From NCBI GenBank assembly GCA_003054695.1, contig QAZA01000045.1:817956-881955 (forward strand): DNA of 64,000 nt, read 5' to 3'. Shown here piece by piece: positions 18,847 to 27,556 of the stretch (positions within the stretch are counted from its first letter, which is position 1; each line of letters begins with the position of its first letter). A model generated the notes under the pieces. The model was not told the DNA's origin and ran no database searches. It saw only the letters and a program-made list of their open reading frames with translations. The translations under genes and the position numbers were made by a program. This DNA is from Verrucomicrobia bacterium LW23. GTDB taxonomy: Bacteria; Verrucomicrobiota; Verrucomicrobiia; Methylacidiphilales; UBA1321.

Positions 18847-18910
18847 GCGGTGCGCACTTTAGCAGATGCACCGCCACCCCGCAAGGGGCGTTACCGGGCG
18901 GCCGCCGCCG

Positions 18911-19153
18911 CTACACGTGGTCCCTCTCCGCAATGGCCAGCATGGTGACGAAATAGCCGATGATAAGAAGGCCGGTGGTGATGTTAAGGCTCAGCGAGTC
19001 CACAACCTCAATAGCAAACTGTATGCATATAAGGGCGATGAAAGCACACAACCCTGTTACTACATAGTACTGCTCTCTGGCCTTCCACAGCCTGAAGACC
19101 AGGAAGCATAGCACCGCAATGGCCATGAGAAGGATGGCATACTGTGCCTGCAT
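18911..19153 (-). CDS. Small membrane protein (80 aa)
   Basis: An 80-aa protein with three hydrophobic stretches (about residues 4-22, 29-48 and 55-73) and almost no loops, so very likely an inner-membrane protein. I do not recognise it. It lies 64 bp upstream of lpxK on the same strand and could be the first gene of the lipid A/LPS unit. A TATACT hexamer at 19172-19167 supports the start. Confidence 0.6.
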   Translation of the reverse strand: MQAQYAILLMAIAVLCFLVFRLWKAREQYYVVTGLCAFIALICIQFAIEVVDSLSLNITTGLLIIGYFVTMLAIAERDHV

Positions 19154-19166
19154 GTGTTATGTCCCG

Positions 19167-19196
19167 AGTATAAGTTTGTGTATGTAATGATGTGGA
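19167..19196 (-). promoter_or_regulatory. Candidate promoter of the small membrane protein
   Basis: On the minus strand TCCACA, an 18-bp spacer and TATACT (19172-19167) end 13 nt before the ATG at 19153, predicting a leader of only about 6 nt. The surrounding 19150-19255 stretch is clearly A+T-richer than its neighbours. The opposite strand has TATAAA at 19351-19356, a plausible -10 for hemL. Confidence 0.35.
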
Positions 19197-19465
19197 ATTT
19201 GTATGAAACAGTATGTTGATAAGACTATACTCGCAGTTATTGATGGCGCAAACTTTTTCCGCTCGTAGCAGCCGGTAGCGTTCTCCGTGCCGGCGTTGCG
19301 CCCATTCCTGTTTTCGCACAATTCCTTCTCGCGATTTTCCGATCGTGATGTATAAAGAATAGCGAGCACCGGCGTGAAGCCGGACAGACCTGGCGGCTTC
19401 CCCACCGGTGGCGTGGCTCGCGCATCCGGCGCTGCGTAAGGTCCTCTGCTCCAGCAAGATAAACC

Positions 19466-20842
19466 ATGGCCTTCCCTTCCAGCCCCACCGCCGCCTCGTA
19501 TCTGCTCTCCCGCGATAACGCTTTTGTGTCGCCCATCGCCGCCCTCTCCAGCACGCCCACGCGTGCGGAGTCGCACCGCCTATTTGAGGAGGCGCTGCGC
19601 TATATCCCGGGCGGCGTCAACTCGCCGGTGCGGGCCTTCCGTGCGGTGGGGGGCGATCCGTTTTTTGCGCGCCGGGCGCTGGGCGCGCGTGTGGAGGACG
19701 CGGACCGCAATGTGTATATTGACTACGTGTGCAGCTGGGGCCCGTCCATCCTGGGCCACGCGCATCCGGAAGTCGTTCGCGCTGTGCAGGAAACAGCGCT
19801 GGGCGGCCTCAGCTTCGGCATTCCCCACGGGGGCGAGGCGGAGCTGGCGCGCAAGGTAAGGGAGTGGGTGCCCGGCGTGGAGCGGGTGCGCATGGTCAAC
19901 AGCGGCACGGAGGCGACGATGACGGCGATACGCCTGGCGCGCGGGTTTACGCGGCGGGATAAGATCATCAAGTTTGAGGGCTGCTATCACGGCCACGTGG
20001 ATTCGCTGCTGGTAAAGGCCGGCAGCGGCGCGCTGACGCTGGGGCAGCCGGACAGCGCGGGCATCCCGGCGGCGCTGGCCTCGCTGACGATTGCGGTGCC
20101 GTTTAACGACCTGGCCGCGGTGGAGGCGGCGTTCAAGGCCAATCCGCACGAGGTTGCGGCGGTTATCGTGGAGCCGCTGCCGGCCAACGCGGGCATTCTC
20201 CCGCCTCGCGAGGGCTTTTTGCAGGGGCTGCGCCAGCTGTGCACGGAGCACGGGGCGCTGCTGATCTTTGACGAGGTGATGACGGGCTTTCGTCTGGCTA
20301 AAGGCGGCGCGCAGCAGTTGTTTGGGGTGCGGCCGGATCTCTCCACCTTCGGCAAGGTCATCGGCGGCGGCCTGCCGGTGGGGGCCATTGGCGGTCGCAA
20401 TTATATTATGGAGCACCTGGCGCCGACGGGTCCGGTGTACCAGGCGGGCACTCTCAGCGGCAACCCGCTGGCCATGGCGGCGGGCCTGGCGCAGCTGCGC
20501 GTGCTGGAGCGCGAGAACGGATTTGCGAAGCTGGAGACGCTGGGCGCCCAGCTGGAGGCCGGCGTGCGCGAGGCGCTGCGGTCGACGGGGGCGCCGTGCA
20601 GTTTTTATCGCTACGGCTCCATGTTTTGCCTCTACTTTACCACGCAGCCGGTGTGGAGCCTGGGCGATGCGAAGACGTCGGATCTTGCCAAATTCACGCA
20701 GTTCTTCTGGCACTTGCTGGATAACGGGGTGTACATTGCGCCCTCGCAGTTTGAGGCCGGGTTTATCAGCCTGGCGCATACGGAGGAGGATATTGAGGCG
20801 ACGGTGGCAGCGATGGCGGCGGCGCTCAGGGAGATGTATTGA
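19466..20842 (+). CDS. hemL: Glutamate-1-semialdehyde 2,1-aminomutase
   Basis: HemL converts glutamate-1-semialdehyde to 5-aminolevulinate, the C5 route into haem. The 458-aa protein is a fold-type I PLP enzyme with SGTEATMTAIRLARG (phosphate binding), the FDEVMTGFR Asp that contacts the pyridine nitrogen, and the Schiff-base lysine K297 in STFGKVIGGGLPVGA. About 30 N-terminal residues are additional to the usual 430-aa length; an internal ATG is not available before the conserved region begins, so the ATG at 19466 stands. No other haem gene is adjacent. Confidence 0.95.
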   Translation: MAFPSSPTAASYLLSRDNAFVSPIAALSSTPTRAESHRLFEEALRYIPGGVNSPVRAFRAVGGDPFFARRALGARVEDADRNVYIDYVCSWGPSILGHAHPEVVRAVQETALGGLSFGIPHGGEAELARKVREWVPGVERVRMVNSGTEATMTAIRLARGFTRRDKIIKFEGCYHGHVDSLLVKAGSGALTLGQPDSAGIPAALASLTIAVPFNDLAAVEAAFKANPHEVAAVIVEPLPANAGILPPREGFLQGLRQLCTEHGALLIFDEVMTGFRLAKGGAQQLFGVRPDLSTFGKVIGGGLPVGAIGGRNYIMEHLAPTGPVYQAGTLSGNPLAMAAGLAQLRVLERENGFAKLETLGAQLEAGVREALRSTGAPCSFYRYGSMFCLYFTTQPVWSLGDAKTSDLAKFTQFFWHLLDNGVYIAPSQFEAGFISLAHTEEDIEATVAAMAAALREMY

Positions 20843-21234
20843 AAACCGCCAGGGGTTGGCCCTCGACGGATCGCCGCCGTCCGCCGCCCCGCAAAGAAAT
20901 GTGCGCGGTGCGATTCGAGGGATTGACGCGACCGCCGCATGTGCCGATAATACAACCGTAAGGAGGGGTGGAACGGACGAAATGCGAGGCGCCTGATGCT
21001 GGAAAAATGGTGAGGCACCAGGCATCGCCGCACCGGCATTGGCGCGAGATTTTTTTTGCAGAGCTGCCGGCTTCAACCGTTATACTCCCCAGCAGCCAGC
21101 CCAGCCGTACAGTGGGCGCAGTTTCGCCTCCTTTTACAGCTCCGGCCTTTACGGGGTGGTAAATGGGCGGGAGACTGCGCGCGCAGCAGCCGTCGGCTTT
21201 CTATTTCTGAGCCCTCAGCCCTCCGCCTACCCTC
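20843..21234 (+). other. Untranslated region with strong promoter and SD but no gene
   Basis: After hemL this 392-bp gap contains a consensus promoter (20923-20951), a near-perfect Shine-Dalgarno sequence AAGGAGGGG (20959-20967) and two tiny frames that overlap in TGATG: ATG at 20981 gives MRGA-stop, ATG at 20996 gives MLEKW-stop. No longer convincing gene is present, so the region may be a 5' leader for the anti-sigma kinase gene at 21235. Confidence 0.35.
20923..20951 (+). promoter_or_regulatory. Strong sigma-70-type promoter
   Basis: TTGACG (20923-20928), exactly 17 bp, then GATAAT (20946-20951). It points towards the HATPase gene at 21235, giving a predicted leader of about 275 nt. Confidence 0.6.
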
Positions 21235-21690
21235 ATGCAGCAAACCATGCGCTCCGCCTTCCGCCGTACCATTCGCAACGATGCCGCGGAGTTGCAGACG
21301 CTGTGCGAGGACGTATGCACGTTTGTGGAGGAGATAAGCGTGCCGTGCAAGCCGGCCTATGTGGTGTGTCTTGCTGTGGAGGAGATGATGACGAACGTCA
21401 TCAAGTACAGCTACGACGACGCGGGAGTGCACGACATCCACCTCGACATCACGTGCGACGGCCAGCATGCCACGATCCGCCTTCAGGACGACGGCCACGA
21501 GTTTAACCCGCTGCTGGCGCCGCCCCCCAACAAGGATCTGCCCGTCGAGGAGCGCCCCGTCGGCGGCCTGGGCATTTACCTGGTGCGCAAAATGGTGAAC
21601 GACGATATGACCTACCAGCGCGAGGACGGCTGGAACATCCTCACTATCCGCATCCCGCTGCAGGATGACGAAGAGCCGTGCGGGCCGTAG
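21235..21690 (+). CDS. HATPase_c_2 anti-sigma-type serine kinase (RsbW/SpoIIAB-like)
   Basis: This is a 151-aa GHKL ATPase of the family whose members bind a sigma factor and phosphorylate a STAS antagonist. The N-box is EEMMTNVIKYSY (Asn54), the G1 box DDGHEFNP (about 85-92) and the G2 box GGLGIYLVRKM (about 110-120). It is a paralogue of the protein at 33672-34166. No STAS or sigma gene is adjacent here, so its partner is elsewhere, possibly the STAS protein at 33232. No clear Shine-Dalgarno sequence precedes the ATG. Confidence 0.88.
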   Translation: MQQTMRSAFRRTIRNDAAELQTLCEDVCTFVEEISVPCKPAYVVCLAVEEMMTNVIKYSYDDAGVHDIHLDITCDGQHATIRLQDDGHEFNPLLAPPPNKDLPVEERPVGGLGIYLVRKMVNDDMTYQREDGWNILTIRIPLQDDEEPCGP

Positions 21691-22068
21691 TAAAGCGCGG
21701 ATTATTGAAAGCTTCGCCTAAATGGTTGATGCTAAGCAGCTTGGGCTTGAAGCGCAACCCCGTGCAAATCAGCTATCCGGAACAGGCCCCCTCCCCCTTT
21801 GCGCGATAAAATCTGCATCCGGGACTTTGCCGGAACAAAGAATCTCACGCCAAGGGGGGAGGGGAGGGAGGAATGATCCTCGCCCATCCCTCTCCTCCCC
21901 CGCGCTATTCATCTATTTGGTGAGATTCGCGGCTAAATAATCCCCGCTTCTTCCCTCTCCGGCATTGACGCGGGGCACTTTCCGGTCTTGTATTTCTTTG
22001 GGGCTGCGGCATTTGCCGCGATTGCGCCTCGCCGCGTCTGCTTGTCCTTACCCGTCACTTTTATTCGC
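21691..22068. repeat. Intergenic gap with degenerate palindromic repeat
   Basis: The 378-bp gap contains a diverged palindrome at 21787-21864 (CCCCCTCCCCCTTT pairing with AAGGGGGGAGGGG), related to family A by its flanking GCGCGA/CACGCC. The rest holds the candidate MoxR promoter at 21965-21993 and no convincing gene. Confidence 0.5.
21965..21993 (+). promoter_or_regulatory. Candidate promoter of the MoxR gene
   Basis: TTGACG (21965-21970), a 17-bp spacer and TTGTAT (21988-21993), about 75 nt before the ATG at 22069. Confidence 0.4.
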
Positions 22069-23079
<1,011 letters not shown>

Positions 23080-23121
23080 GGGGAGTGCGGGCGGGCTGGA
23101 AAGCGGGAACCCGCGGCCAGC

Positions 23122-23150
23122 TTGCGCTGCTTCCGGAAATATGGGAATAT
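23122..23150 (+). promoter_or_regulatory. Promoter-like sequence of the antitoxin gene
   Basis: TTGCGC (23122-23127), 17 bp and GAATAT (23145-23150) end 6 nt before the ATG at 23157, the same -10/start layout seen at other genes here. Confidence 0.35.
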
Positions 23151-23156
23151 GCGCCA

Positions 23157-23474
23157 ATGAAGACCACGCTCGAAATCGATGATGATCTTTATCGGCAGGC
23201 CAAAGCCGCTGCCGCACTTTCGGGCACGGAGATGGATGAGCTGGTGAGCGAAGGTCTCCGGCTGGTATTGCAAAAGCGCAGGGTTGCACGGGAGCCGCTG
23301 CCGAGAGAAAAGCGAAATCCTCGCCGGCTGCTTGGCCTGTTGAAGAGGGAGTTTGCCGGGCGAACGTCTGCCGAAATTCTAGACGAGCTTCGAGGGCCAG
23401 TGGAGCACGATGTTGCGGCTCGCGTTGAGGCTGCTCGCATTGCTGAGGAAAACGCCAAGGGAATTGGAGCCTGA
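23157..23474 (+). CDS. VapB-type antitoxin
   Basis: This 105-aa protein opens with MKTTLEIDDDLYRQAKAAAA, the ribbon-helix-helix signature of VapB antitoxins that bind DNA as dimers and use the C-terminal tail to neutralise a PIN toxin. The RHH spans about residues 1-40; the remaining basic then acidic tail would be the toxin-binding part. It ends 3 bp before the ATG of the PIN gene, so they form one operon. Because that toxin is interrupted, the antitoxin may now be free of its target. Confidence 0.8.
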   Translation: MKTTLEIDDDLYRQAKAAAALSGTEMDELVSEGLRLVLQKRRVAREPLPREKRNPRRLLGLLKREFAGRTSAEILDELRGPVEHDVAARVEAARIAEENAKGIGA

Positions 23475-23477
23475 TCG

Positions 23478-23957
23478 ATGCCGGCCATCGATAAGTCAGT
23501 GGTACTAGCCACACTTAAGTGTGAGCCGGGCGAAGCACGGCCAGCGCGTCTAGACGACAGGTGTAAGCAGGCGATTCTGAGAACCTCGAAGAGGTTCCAT
23601 CACTTAGCCCAGGGTTACCCGAGCGAAGCGATAGAACCCTGGGAAAAGTCGAGGGAGAGGACAACCCCAACGTGGGTTGCATCCCTCTGTCCAGCAACAG
23701 GATGCAACCCACGTTGGGGTTGTTCAGAAGTGAGTCCTTCACCCAGGGTTCTCTCGCTTCGCTCGGGGAACCCTGGGCAAGGTGATGGAACCTCTTCGAG
23801 GTTCTCGGAAAGGCATGCGCACGGCGGCAATCGCACCTCCCTACTTGCCGACTTCCTGATAGCCGCGCATGCCTTTGCGCACGCGACCGCGCTGGCAACT
23901 GCGGATCGCGGCTACACGCGCACCTACCTCCCCCGCCTTACCATCCTGCAGCCCTGA
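23478..23957 (+). pseudogene. PIN-domain (VapC-type) toxin interrupted by a palindromic element
   Basis: VapC toxins are Mg-dependent ribonucleases with four acidic residues. Here residues 1-33 keep a PIN start (MPAIDKSVV, Asp5) and residues 111-159 keep a PIN end (ADFLIAAHAFAHATALATAD, Asp125 and Asp143 spaced as usual). Between them residues 34-110 are encoded by a 228-bp palindrome (23579-23806) that has replaced or split the middle of the domain, including the second acidic residue. The insert is exactly 76 codons and has no stop, so the 159-codon frame stays open. Activity is very unlikely, but a stable product might still be made. Confidence 0.75.
23579..23806. repeat. Nested cruciform repeat, family C copy 1
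   Basis: The outer arms (23579-23643 and 23742-23806, 65 nt) pair with only about four mismatches; an inner perfect 23-nt pair lies at 23662-23684 and 23700-23722 (core CAACCCCAACGTGGGTTGCA). Each outer arm also contains a short self-complementary GAACCTC-GAA-GAGGTTC. Because of the symmetry both DNA strands encode nearly the same peptide (RTSKRFHHLAQG...). A diverged copy is at 27407-27556. Confidence 0.92.
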
Positions 23958-24026
23958 GCTGACCCCTTACCTCTCGCACCCCCGCAACCCCCGCCGCACG
24001 CCCCCCCAACCCAAACCACCCCCCAC

Positions 24027-25214
24027 ATGAAAATCCTTATCCTTGGCGGCGGCGTGGGCGGGCTGGCGGCGGCCATCGCCTTGCGCAGGGTGGGGCTGGA
24101 GGACGTGGCCGTGTACGAGCAGGCGGCAGAGTTCACCGAGGTCGGCGCCGGGCTCGGCGTCCTCTCCAACGCGGTGCGCGCCCTGGAGGCGCTGGGCATC
24201 GACGGCCCCGTGCGCAAGCACGGATTTCCGCTCCAGGTGGGGCAGATTTGCAACGCCCAGGGCCGTGTGCTCGTCTCGCTGGAGTTCTCCTCGCTGCTCG
24301 ATCCTCGCTACCCCAGCTACGTGGCGCATCGGGCGGATCTGCTCGGCTGGCTGCTCGACGCCCTGCCCCGCGACATCCTGCACCCCGGCCACAAGGCCGT
24401 CATGGTCGACATCTCCTCGCCCGACCGCGTTGCGCTTCACTTTGAGAACGGCGCGCGGGCCGAGGGCGACGTGCTTATCGGCGCCGACGGCATCCGCTCC
24501 ATGGTGCGCACCGCCCTGTGGGGGGAGCACCCCATGCGCTACGCCGGCCAGGTCTGCTACCGCGGCATCGCCAACTACAAGCTTAAGGAGCCCCACATCA
24601 TGCGCGAGATCAACGGCGCCGGCATGCGCGCCGCCCCCATCGCCATCTCGCCGGAGCGCGTCTACTGGTGGGCCGCCCTCAACGGCAAACCCAACATGGG
24701 CGACCAGGACGACCCCGCCACCCGCCGCGAACGCCTGCTGGAAACCTACCACAACTGGCCCTTCGAGGTCCCCGAAGTTATCGCCGCCACGCCTACCGAG
24801 GCCATATTGCGCAACGACCTCTACGACATCTCCCCCCTCAAAACGTGGACGCAGGGCCGCATTACCCTGCTCGGCGACGCCGCCCACCCCATGCAGCCCA
24901 ACCTCGGCCAGGGCGCCTGCTCCAGCCTGGAGGACGCCGTTGTCCTGGCCCGCCACATGGCCCCCTGGGCCAAACGCAAGACGCGCAAAAGGGAAAGGGT
25001 GGAGGAAGTGCTGCGCCTGTACGAAGCCGAGCGCCTGCCCCGCACCACCCGCCTCGTCAAGGAGAGCTGGAACTTCGGCACCACCAGCCTCTGGAGCTCC
25101 CCTCTGGCCGTAGCCCTGCGCGACATGCTCATGTCCCTGATGCCCCCCTCCATCGTCGCCCGCGGCTTTGACCGCAACATGAACTTTGACGTAGGCAAGC
25201 TGCCAATGGCCTAA
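24027..25214 (+). CDS. FAD-dependent monooxygenase (class A flavoprotein)
   Basis: The 395-aa enzyme has the FAD-binding Rossmann motif GGGVGGLAAA at residues 7-16, the DG fingerprint (GADGIRSMVR) that holds both FAD and NAD(P)H, and the second FAD motif GDAAHPMQPNLGQGACSSLED. This layout is that of aromatic hydroxylases and zeaxanthin-epoxidase-like enzymes. The substrate cannot be named. No signal peptide. It starts immediately after a C-rich stretch with no promoter-like sequence; the upstream VapBC remnant reads in the same direction. Confidence 0.88.
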   Translation: MKILILGGGVGGLAAAIALRRVGLEDVAVYEQAAEFTEVGAGLGVLSNAVRALEALGIDGPVRKHGFPLQVGQICNAQGRVLVSLEFSSLLDPRYPSYVAHRADLLGWLLDALPRDILHPGHKAVMVDISSPDRVALHFENGARAEGDVLIGADGIRSMVRTALWGEHPMRYAGQVCYRGIANYKLKEPHIMREINGAGMRAAPIAISPERVYWWAALNGKPNMGDQDDPATRRERLLETYHNWPFEVPEVIAATPTEAILRNDLYDISPLKTWTQGRITLLGDAAHPMQPNLGQGACSSLEDAVVLARHMAPWAKRKTRKRERVEEVLRLYEAERLPRTTRLVKESWNFGTTSLWSSPLAVALRDMLMSLMPPSIVARGFDRNMNFDVGKLPMA

Positions 25215-25233
25215 GGCTGTCGACATTTCCGCT

Positions 25234-25339
25234 GCATCCCCCTGGCGAAACTTTCCGTCCTTGGCGGTACTATCTGCCTTGGATCTACGGACCTTCAGAT
25301 AAGATCGCCAAGGGCGGAAAGTTTCGCCAAGGGGGATGC
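25234..25339. repeat. Palindromic intergenic repeat, family B
   Basis: Arms at 25234-25266 and 25306-25339 pair over 33 nt with one mismatch and one bulge; TATCTG/CAGATA (25271-25276, 25296-25301) extends the stem. CTGTCGACATTT directly precedes it. The element sits in the 346-bp gap between the monooxygenase and the SDR gene; apart from it and the operator at 25535-25560 nothing else is visible there. Confidence 0.9.
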
Positions 25340-25534
25340 TTCCACCATGTTCAACTTTTCTTACGTTCCCCCTTTAGAATCCGCAGTTGCAACGTGTAAA
25401 ATGTGAAGGAGATCAAGGGAGCCGCGCGTGCGCGTGGTGCCCGAATGTGATACGCCGGGGCTTGCGCGCGGATGTTACCAAGGAATGTATCCGTGACTAC
25501 AGTTAAATCATCCCCTCCGACAGTTGCGCGCCGC

Positions 25535-25560
25535 TAAAGTTCAGTTATTTTGAACTTAGC
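25535..25560 (+). promoter_or_regulatory. Operator-like palindrome at the SDR start
   Basis: AAGTTCA and TGAACTT (25537-25543 and 25551-25557) are perfect inverted repeats separated by GTTATTT, and the symmetry extends to GCTA/TAGC with one bulged A. The palindrome ends at the base before the ATG at 25561, a position where a bound repressor would block the start. Confidence 0.45.
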
Positions 25561-26349
25561 ATGAATCTCCAACTCGAAGACAAAGTTGCACTCGTCACCG
25601 CCTCCTCCGGCGGCATTGGGCAGGATATCGCCACATCTCTCGCGGCGGAGGGCGCCACCGTCATCATCAACGGACGGTCCGCCGCCACGGTGGACAAGGC
25701 CATCGCCGAAATCGCCGCGGCCGTGCCAGGCGCAAAGCTCAGGCCGCTGGCCACCGACAACGGCACGGCCGCCGGCTGCGCCGCCACCATCGCGGCCGTA
25801 CCGCAGGTGGATATCCTCGTCAATAACCTCGGCATCTACGAGGCCGTCGGCTTTTTTGAGGAGACCGACGACGACTGGCAGCGACTCTTCGACGTCAACA
25901 TCATGAGCGGCGTACGCCTCAGCCGCCACTACCTGCGCGGCATGCTGGACCGGGGCTGGGGGCGCGTCGTGTTTATCTCCAGCGAAAGCGGCATTATGCC
26001 CGCGCCCGAGATGGCCCACTACAGCGCCACCAAAGGCATGCAGCTTTCCATCAGCCGCAGCCTTGCGGAGCTGACCAAAGGCACCGCTGTCACCGTCAAC
26101 AGCGTACTGCCCGGCCCCACGCGTACGGACAACGTCATCAAGTTCATGAACAGCATCTACCCCGGGCTGAGCGAAGCCGAGGTGGGCCGCAAGTTCATCG
26201 AGCAAAACCGCCCCACCTCTCTCATCCAGCGCCTCATCAACCCCAAGGAGATCGGCGATGCCGTCACCTTCGTCTGCAGCCCCCTGGCCAGCGCCATGAA
26301 CGGCACCACCCTGCGCGTGGAAGGCGGCCTGGTGCGCTTCATCGCGTAG
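25561..26349 (+). CDS. Short-chain dehydrogenase/reductase
   Basis: A classical SDR of 262 aa that would oxidise or reduce a hydroxyl/keto group with NAD(P). The cofactor motif is TASSGGIG at 13-20 (one Gly of the usual TGxxxGxG is Ser), followed by NNLG, the catalytic Ser in FISSESG, and Tyr/Lys in HYSATKG. The C-terminus VEGGLVRFIA lacks membrane character. Substrate unknown; the palindrome at its start suggests control by a dedicated repressor not encoded next to it. Confidence 0.9.
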   Translation: MNLQLEDKVALVTASSGGIGQDIATSLAAEGATVIINGRSAATVDKAIAEIAAAVPGAKLRPLATDNGTAAGCAATIAAVPQVDILVNNLGIYEAVGFFEETDDDWQRLFDVNIMSGVRLSRHYLRGMLDRGWGRVVFISSESGIMPAPEMAHYSATKGMQLSISRSLAELTKGTAVTVNSVLPGPTRTDNVIKFMNSIYPGLSEAEVGRKFIEQNRPTSLIQRLINPKEIGDAVTFVCSPLASAMNGTTLRVEGGLVRFIA

Positions 26350-26390
26350 CCCGGTTTGCGGACCTCTTATCGTGCCCCTCCCCCTTTATC

Positions 26391-26500
26391 CCCACTCAGA
26401 GGCTTTGTCCCCCCTTGAGGCAGTCGACATTCGAGATCGAATTGCAATCCAGGACCTCGCCATCCCCTCCGTCCAATCTGTGTTATCCGTGGTTCAATTG
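26391..26500. repeat. Half family-A repeat next to ACCACGGA-type repeat
   Basis: TTTATCCCCACTCAGAGGCT (from 26396) continuing to TTTGTCCCCCCTT is one arm of family A without its partner. It is followed by GTCGACATTC (26423-26432) and by GTGTTATCCGTGGTTCAATT near 26480-26499, a member of the ACCACGGA family. This fills most of the 306-bp gap between the SDR and the next gene. Confidence 0.65.
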
Positions 26501-26570
26501 CGCAGAAGAAGGAAAAAATGTTGAGGTTTCCGATACCTTTCTTGCCATTAGCATTGTTTATGCCATAATA

Positions 26571-26598
26571 TTGTCTTCATTGATATTTTGTCTATCTT
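26571..26598 (+). promoter_or_regulatory. Candidate promoter of the 26656 gene
   Basis: TTGTCT (26571-26576), 16 bp and TATCTT (26593-26598) in a locally A+T-rich stretch, about 50 nt before the ATG. Confidence 0.3.
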
Positions 26599-26655
26599 TG
26601 ACAACAAGCCCTGCCGGTCGACGCCAGACGGCAGCCGGAGCGGCTGCCCATCCCC

Positions 26656-27342
26656 ATGCACGAGCTCCTCGCCCACGACTCCTACGCGCCACGCCCCTAC
26701 ATGCCGTTCACCCTTCCTGGTGGCGAAATCGCGTGGGGCTGTCGCTTTGGCGGGAAGCCGCCCGAGGGGGTGCGGCCGCCGTTCGAGCCCTTTGTCTATC
26801 TCCTTACGCTGCAATACTCTATCGACCCGCACATCGAGTTCTCCGTCTTCCTCAACTTTAGCGCGGCGCATCGCGACGACCACTTTAACATCCTCTCGGA
26901 GAACAAGTACCGCATGTTCGACGCCGCATCGCCCGACGGCCTGGACCTGCTCTACGTGGCCGTGCACGGCGCATCCGTTCGCGACGAGGCGGCGGACCCC
27001 CCTTACGTGTTGCCCAGCAGCCGCTTTGAGTACGGCGAGCTTGCGGCGGACGAGAGCGACGACATGTTTGAAGTCTACCGCCACCACAAAATTGGCGGCC
27101 TGCCTAAATATCACTACTTCAAGCCCAGCATTGCGGACGCCGGCCGCGCGCTGCTGATGAGCGGTTGCACCCACCTGCTGCAGCTTAGCCCCCCCGGCGC
27201 CAACGATTTTACTGTGCCACCCCACGAGGGCGAGCCGCCGGGCTGGCCCGCCACGATGTCCTGGCCGTTTGGCGACTTCGTCTTTCACCTGTTTTTACGC
27301 ATTGTAAACGACAGGTACGTCTTTTACTTCGGCTGGGCCTAG
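26656..27342 (+). CDS. Uncharacterised protein, possibly DUF1963/YwqG-like
   Basis: The 228-aa protein has no signal peptide or membrane segment. Two stretches recall the YwqG (DUF1963) family: HHKIGGLPKYHYF around residue 140 and LLQLSP about 25 residues later, followed by a short beta-rich C-terminus (FVFHLFLRIVNDRYVFYFGW). The match is from memory of the family pattern and is weak. If right, it is a cytosolic protein of unknown biochemical role. Its stop lies 65 bp before the family C repeat. Confidence 0.55.
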   Translation: MHELLAHDSYAPRPYMPFTLPGGEIAWGCRFGGKPPEGVRPPFEPFVYLLTLQYSIDPHIEFSVFLNFSAAHRDDHFNILSENKYRMFDAASPDGLDLLYVAVHGASVRDEAADPPYVLPSSRFEYGELAADESDDMFEVYRHHKIGGLPKYHYFKPSIADAGRALLMSGCTHLLQLSPPGANDFTVPPHEGEPPGWPATMSWPFGDFVFHLFLRIVNDRYVFYFGWA

Positions 27343-27406
27343 TGTTGCGGCAAGGATCTATTTTAGGATTATGACGGTTCAAGAAGAGATGTTCGCAAGG
27401 CTCTGA

Positions 27407-27556
27407 CAACCTCAACGAGGTTGTATAACCTAGCCTTGGGTAAAGGCGCGAAATCGAACGCCCCCAACGCGGGTCGCATCCCTTTTCGACGCCGAGGGAT
27501 ACAACCCGCGTTGGGGTTGATCTGAAACTGCCGCTTACCCAGGGGGCTTTGCTCTA
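27407..27556. repeat. Nested cruciform repeat, family C copy 2
   Basis: This diverged copy of 23579-23806 keeps the same modules in order: CAACCTCAACGAGGTTG (27407-27423), CCTTGGGTAAA pairing with CTTACCCAGGG, and the inner CCCAACGCGGGT...ACCCGCGTTGGG pair (about 27462-27474 and 27504-27517). Its right end provides the stop codon of the minus-strand gene at 27554. Confidence 0.8.

Noticed and set aside
20968-21162. GTG-started frame right after the strong Shine-Dalgarno at 20959
   Set aside because: The start codon is adjacent to the Shine-Dalgarno sequence with no spacing, and the peptide has no protein-like character; described instead as a leader region.
23515-23898. Minus-strand frame across the PIN interruption
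   Set aside because: It is open only because the palindrome reads similarly on both strands; it has no start context and no domain.
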